Assembly: GCF_036417845.1 (NCBI RefSeq)
Contig: NC_089979.1
Coordinates: forward strand, 122,669,415 to 122,733,414
Direction: 5' to 3'
Length of the DNA: 64,000 nucleotides
From: Apteryx mantelli
Lineage: Eukaryota; Chordata; Aves; Apterygiformes; Apterygidae
In this document: piece after piece, positions 62,801 to 64,000 of the stretch
Layout: each line of letters begins with the position of its first letter
Position numbering within the stretch: position 1 is the first letter of the stretch
Position numbers and translations under genes: made by a program
The notes under the pieces: model-generated
The model's database searches: none
Told to the model about the DNA's origin: nothing
Seen by the model: the letters and a program-made list of their open reading frames with translations, nothing else

Positions 62801-64000
62801 CGTAACACCTAGTGAACCTGCTCTGAAATATTGAGAGTTTTCAAACAAACAGACAAAAACCCTGACCTTAGAGCAACAGCTTTCATTTGATAACATCTTT
62901 CAAAAAAAAAATTACTGAGACGTCTTGCACTCTATTTGTGAAATAGCAGTAACATTAATTAATAAAACTGGGAAAATAGCTGGAAGAAATGACGACTGTG
63001 GGTTGCATGATTCAAGCAACCTCTTTAAAGGAAAATGTACCTAATTTTAATAACAGTTTATGTTGCATTTTATAGTTGTCATTTGACTAACAAAATACAA
63101 GTAATCTTTCAAGAGAAATTGAAGAAAAAGTAGGGAGATGAATAGCTGTATTATTTTATCATCCATAGCATGTATGGATTTCTTAATCTTGTTTTAGTAT
63201 AATTCCTGCAAATCAGATCCAAGAAGAGGAACCATCTGTTTTCAGAAAAGAGATGTCTTAAGAGTACAATATAAATCACCAGAACAGACTTCTAAATTCT
63301 CTTCCGTAGTATAAAGTTACATGAACACAAATATGAATATTTAAAACAAAAATACTTAAGTTTATCCAAATTCGCTACACTGGTGAAAACTTATTTGTCT
63401 AATATTAAAATTTCCTCAAAAAAAATTTTTTAAGCAACAGTTACAAACCAAACCATTTTTTCTAAATGCAACCATTAAAAGGGGATGTTGTTTCCAAGAA
63501 CATGCCCTTCATAATGATTATGAGAGGACTATTTCGCTATGAACAAAACCTAGGATGACATTAACGCAAGCTATATGCTACCTGATGCCAACAGCAAAGT
63601 ATCCTCCCATTTTGCAGTCTGCCAAGCAGGTAGACAGAGAGATGGCAGTGAGTCTTTCACCCTCGCTAAACGCAAGGCCATCAACTCGCGCCAGGCACTG
63701 AGAGCACCAGAACTATTCTATTCTGCAAAGCCACTGACAAGAGCAGGAGCAGCAGCTGTGTTTTGCAGCAGTGTCCCCAACCTTGTCTCTTCTAAAACAG
63801 AAAATGCAAATTAGGGTTAAATTCTTTGAATTTTGAACAGCTAATGTGATTTCTATAGTGGTCTGCCTGCAGCAATTCCTGTCAAAGTCTCTGCACACTT
63901 AAAAAAAAAAAAAAAAAAAGACCAAAAAGCAGTAGTTGTATTGCTGATCAGCAGGTAAAGCACATGCCAAATGTCAGCTTAGAAAGGCTTCAATAGGATT
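59845..64000 (-). other. ANO10: ANO10 upstream intron, partial
   Basis: This is the intron before the penultimate coding exon on the - strand, running off the window. It is AT-rich, with a 19-A run at 63901-63919. I searched the - strand for the preceding ANO10 exon and found nothing matching. No transposon or RNA gene was recognised. Confidence 0.8.

Noticed and set aside
1-64000. CRISPR array, operon, phage or other prokaryotic system
   Set aside because: No regularly spaced repeats or dense coding. Spliced exons, CR1 elements and poly(A) signals show vertebrate DNA.

Overview
The window is vertebrate nuclear DNA, most likely from a bird. It is AT-rich and carries two genes whose proteins I recognise (SNRK and ANO10) with GT-AG spliced exons and long introns. 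The identifiable transposable elements are a handful of truncated CR1 LINE 3' ends plus worn MIR-like SINE pieces. CR1 dominance with very low repeat density suits a bird better than a turtle, crocodilian or mammal. I cannot name the species.

Layout. Positions 1-3287 are the end of an SNRK intron. Positions 3288-4506 are the terminal SNRK coding exon (+ strand), encoding about the C-terminal half of the kinase; the kinase domain itself lies upstream of the window. The SNRK 3' UTR follows, to about 7.1 kb and possibly to about 9.3 kb. A gap of roughly 4-6.5 kb then holds MIR-like remnants, small GC-rich patches and a trinucleotide repeat.

The rest belongs to ANO10 (TMEM16K) on the - strand. 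Its last coding exon is tiny (14310-14345, 11 codons and stop). Its penultimate coding exon is 59728-59844, encoding 39 residues across the end of the last membrane helix and the start of the cytosolic tail. A 45.4-kb intron separates them, and earlier exons lie beyond 64000. The two genes are convergent (tail to tail), the same relative order as SNRK-ANO10 on human chromosome 3p22. They are not known to share a pathway: SNRK is an AMPK-related kinase and ANO10 an intracellular-membrane anoctamin.

I found no undescribed multi-gene system, no CRISPR array and no further gene in the large intron. The most unusual structure is a 170-bp inverted duplication (25726-25895 and 27074-27243) with one mismatch and an 1178-bp spacer; a 23-nt near-perfect palindrome sits just inside one arm. 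Other points of interest are the apparently shortened ANO10 C-terminus, a second 23-nt palindrome beside the ANO10 penultimate exon, a G-quadruplex motif, and a CR1 copy with a local repeat expansion.
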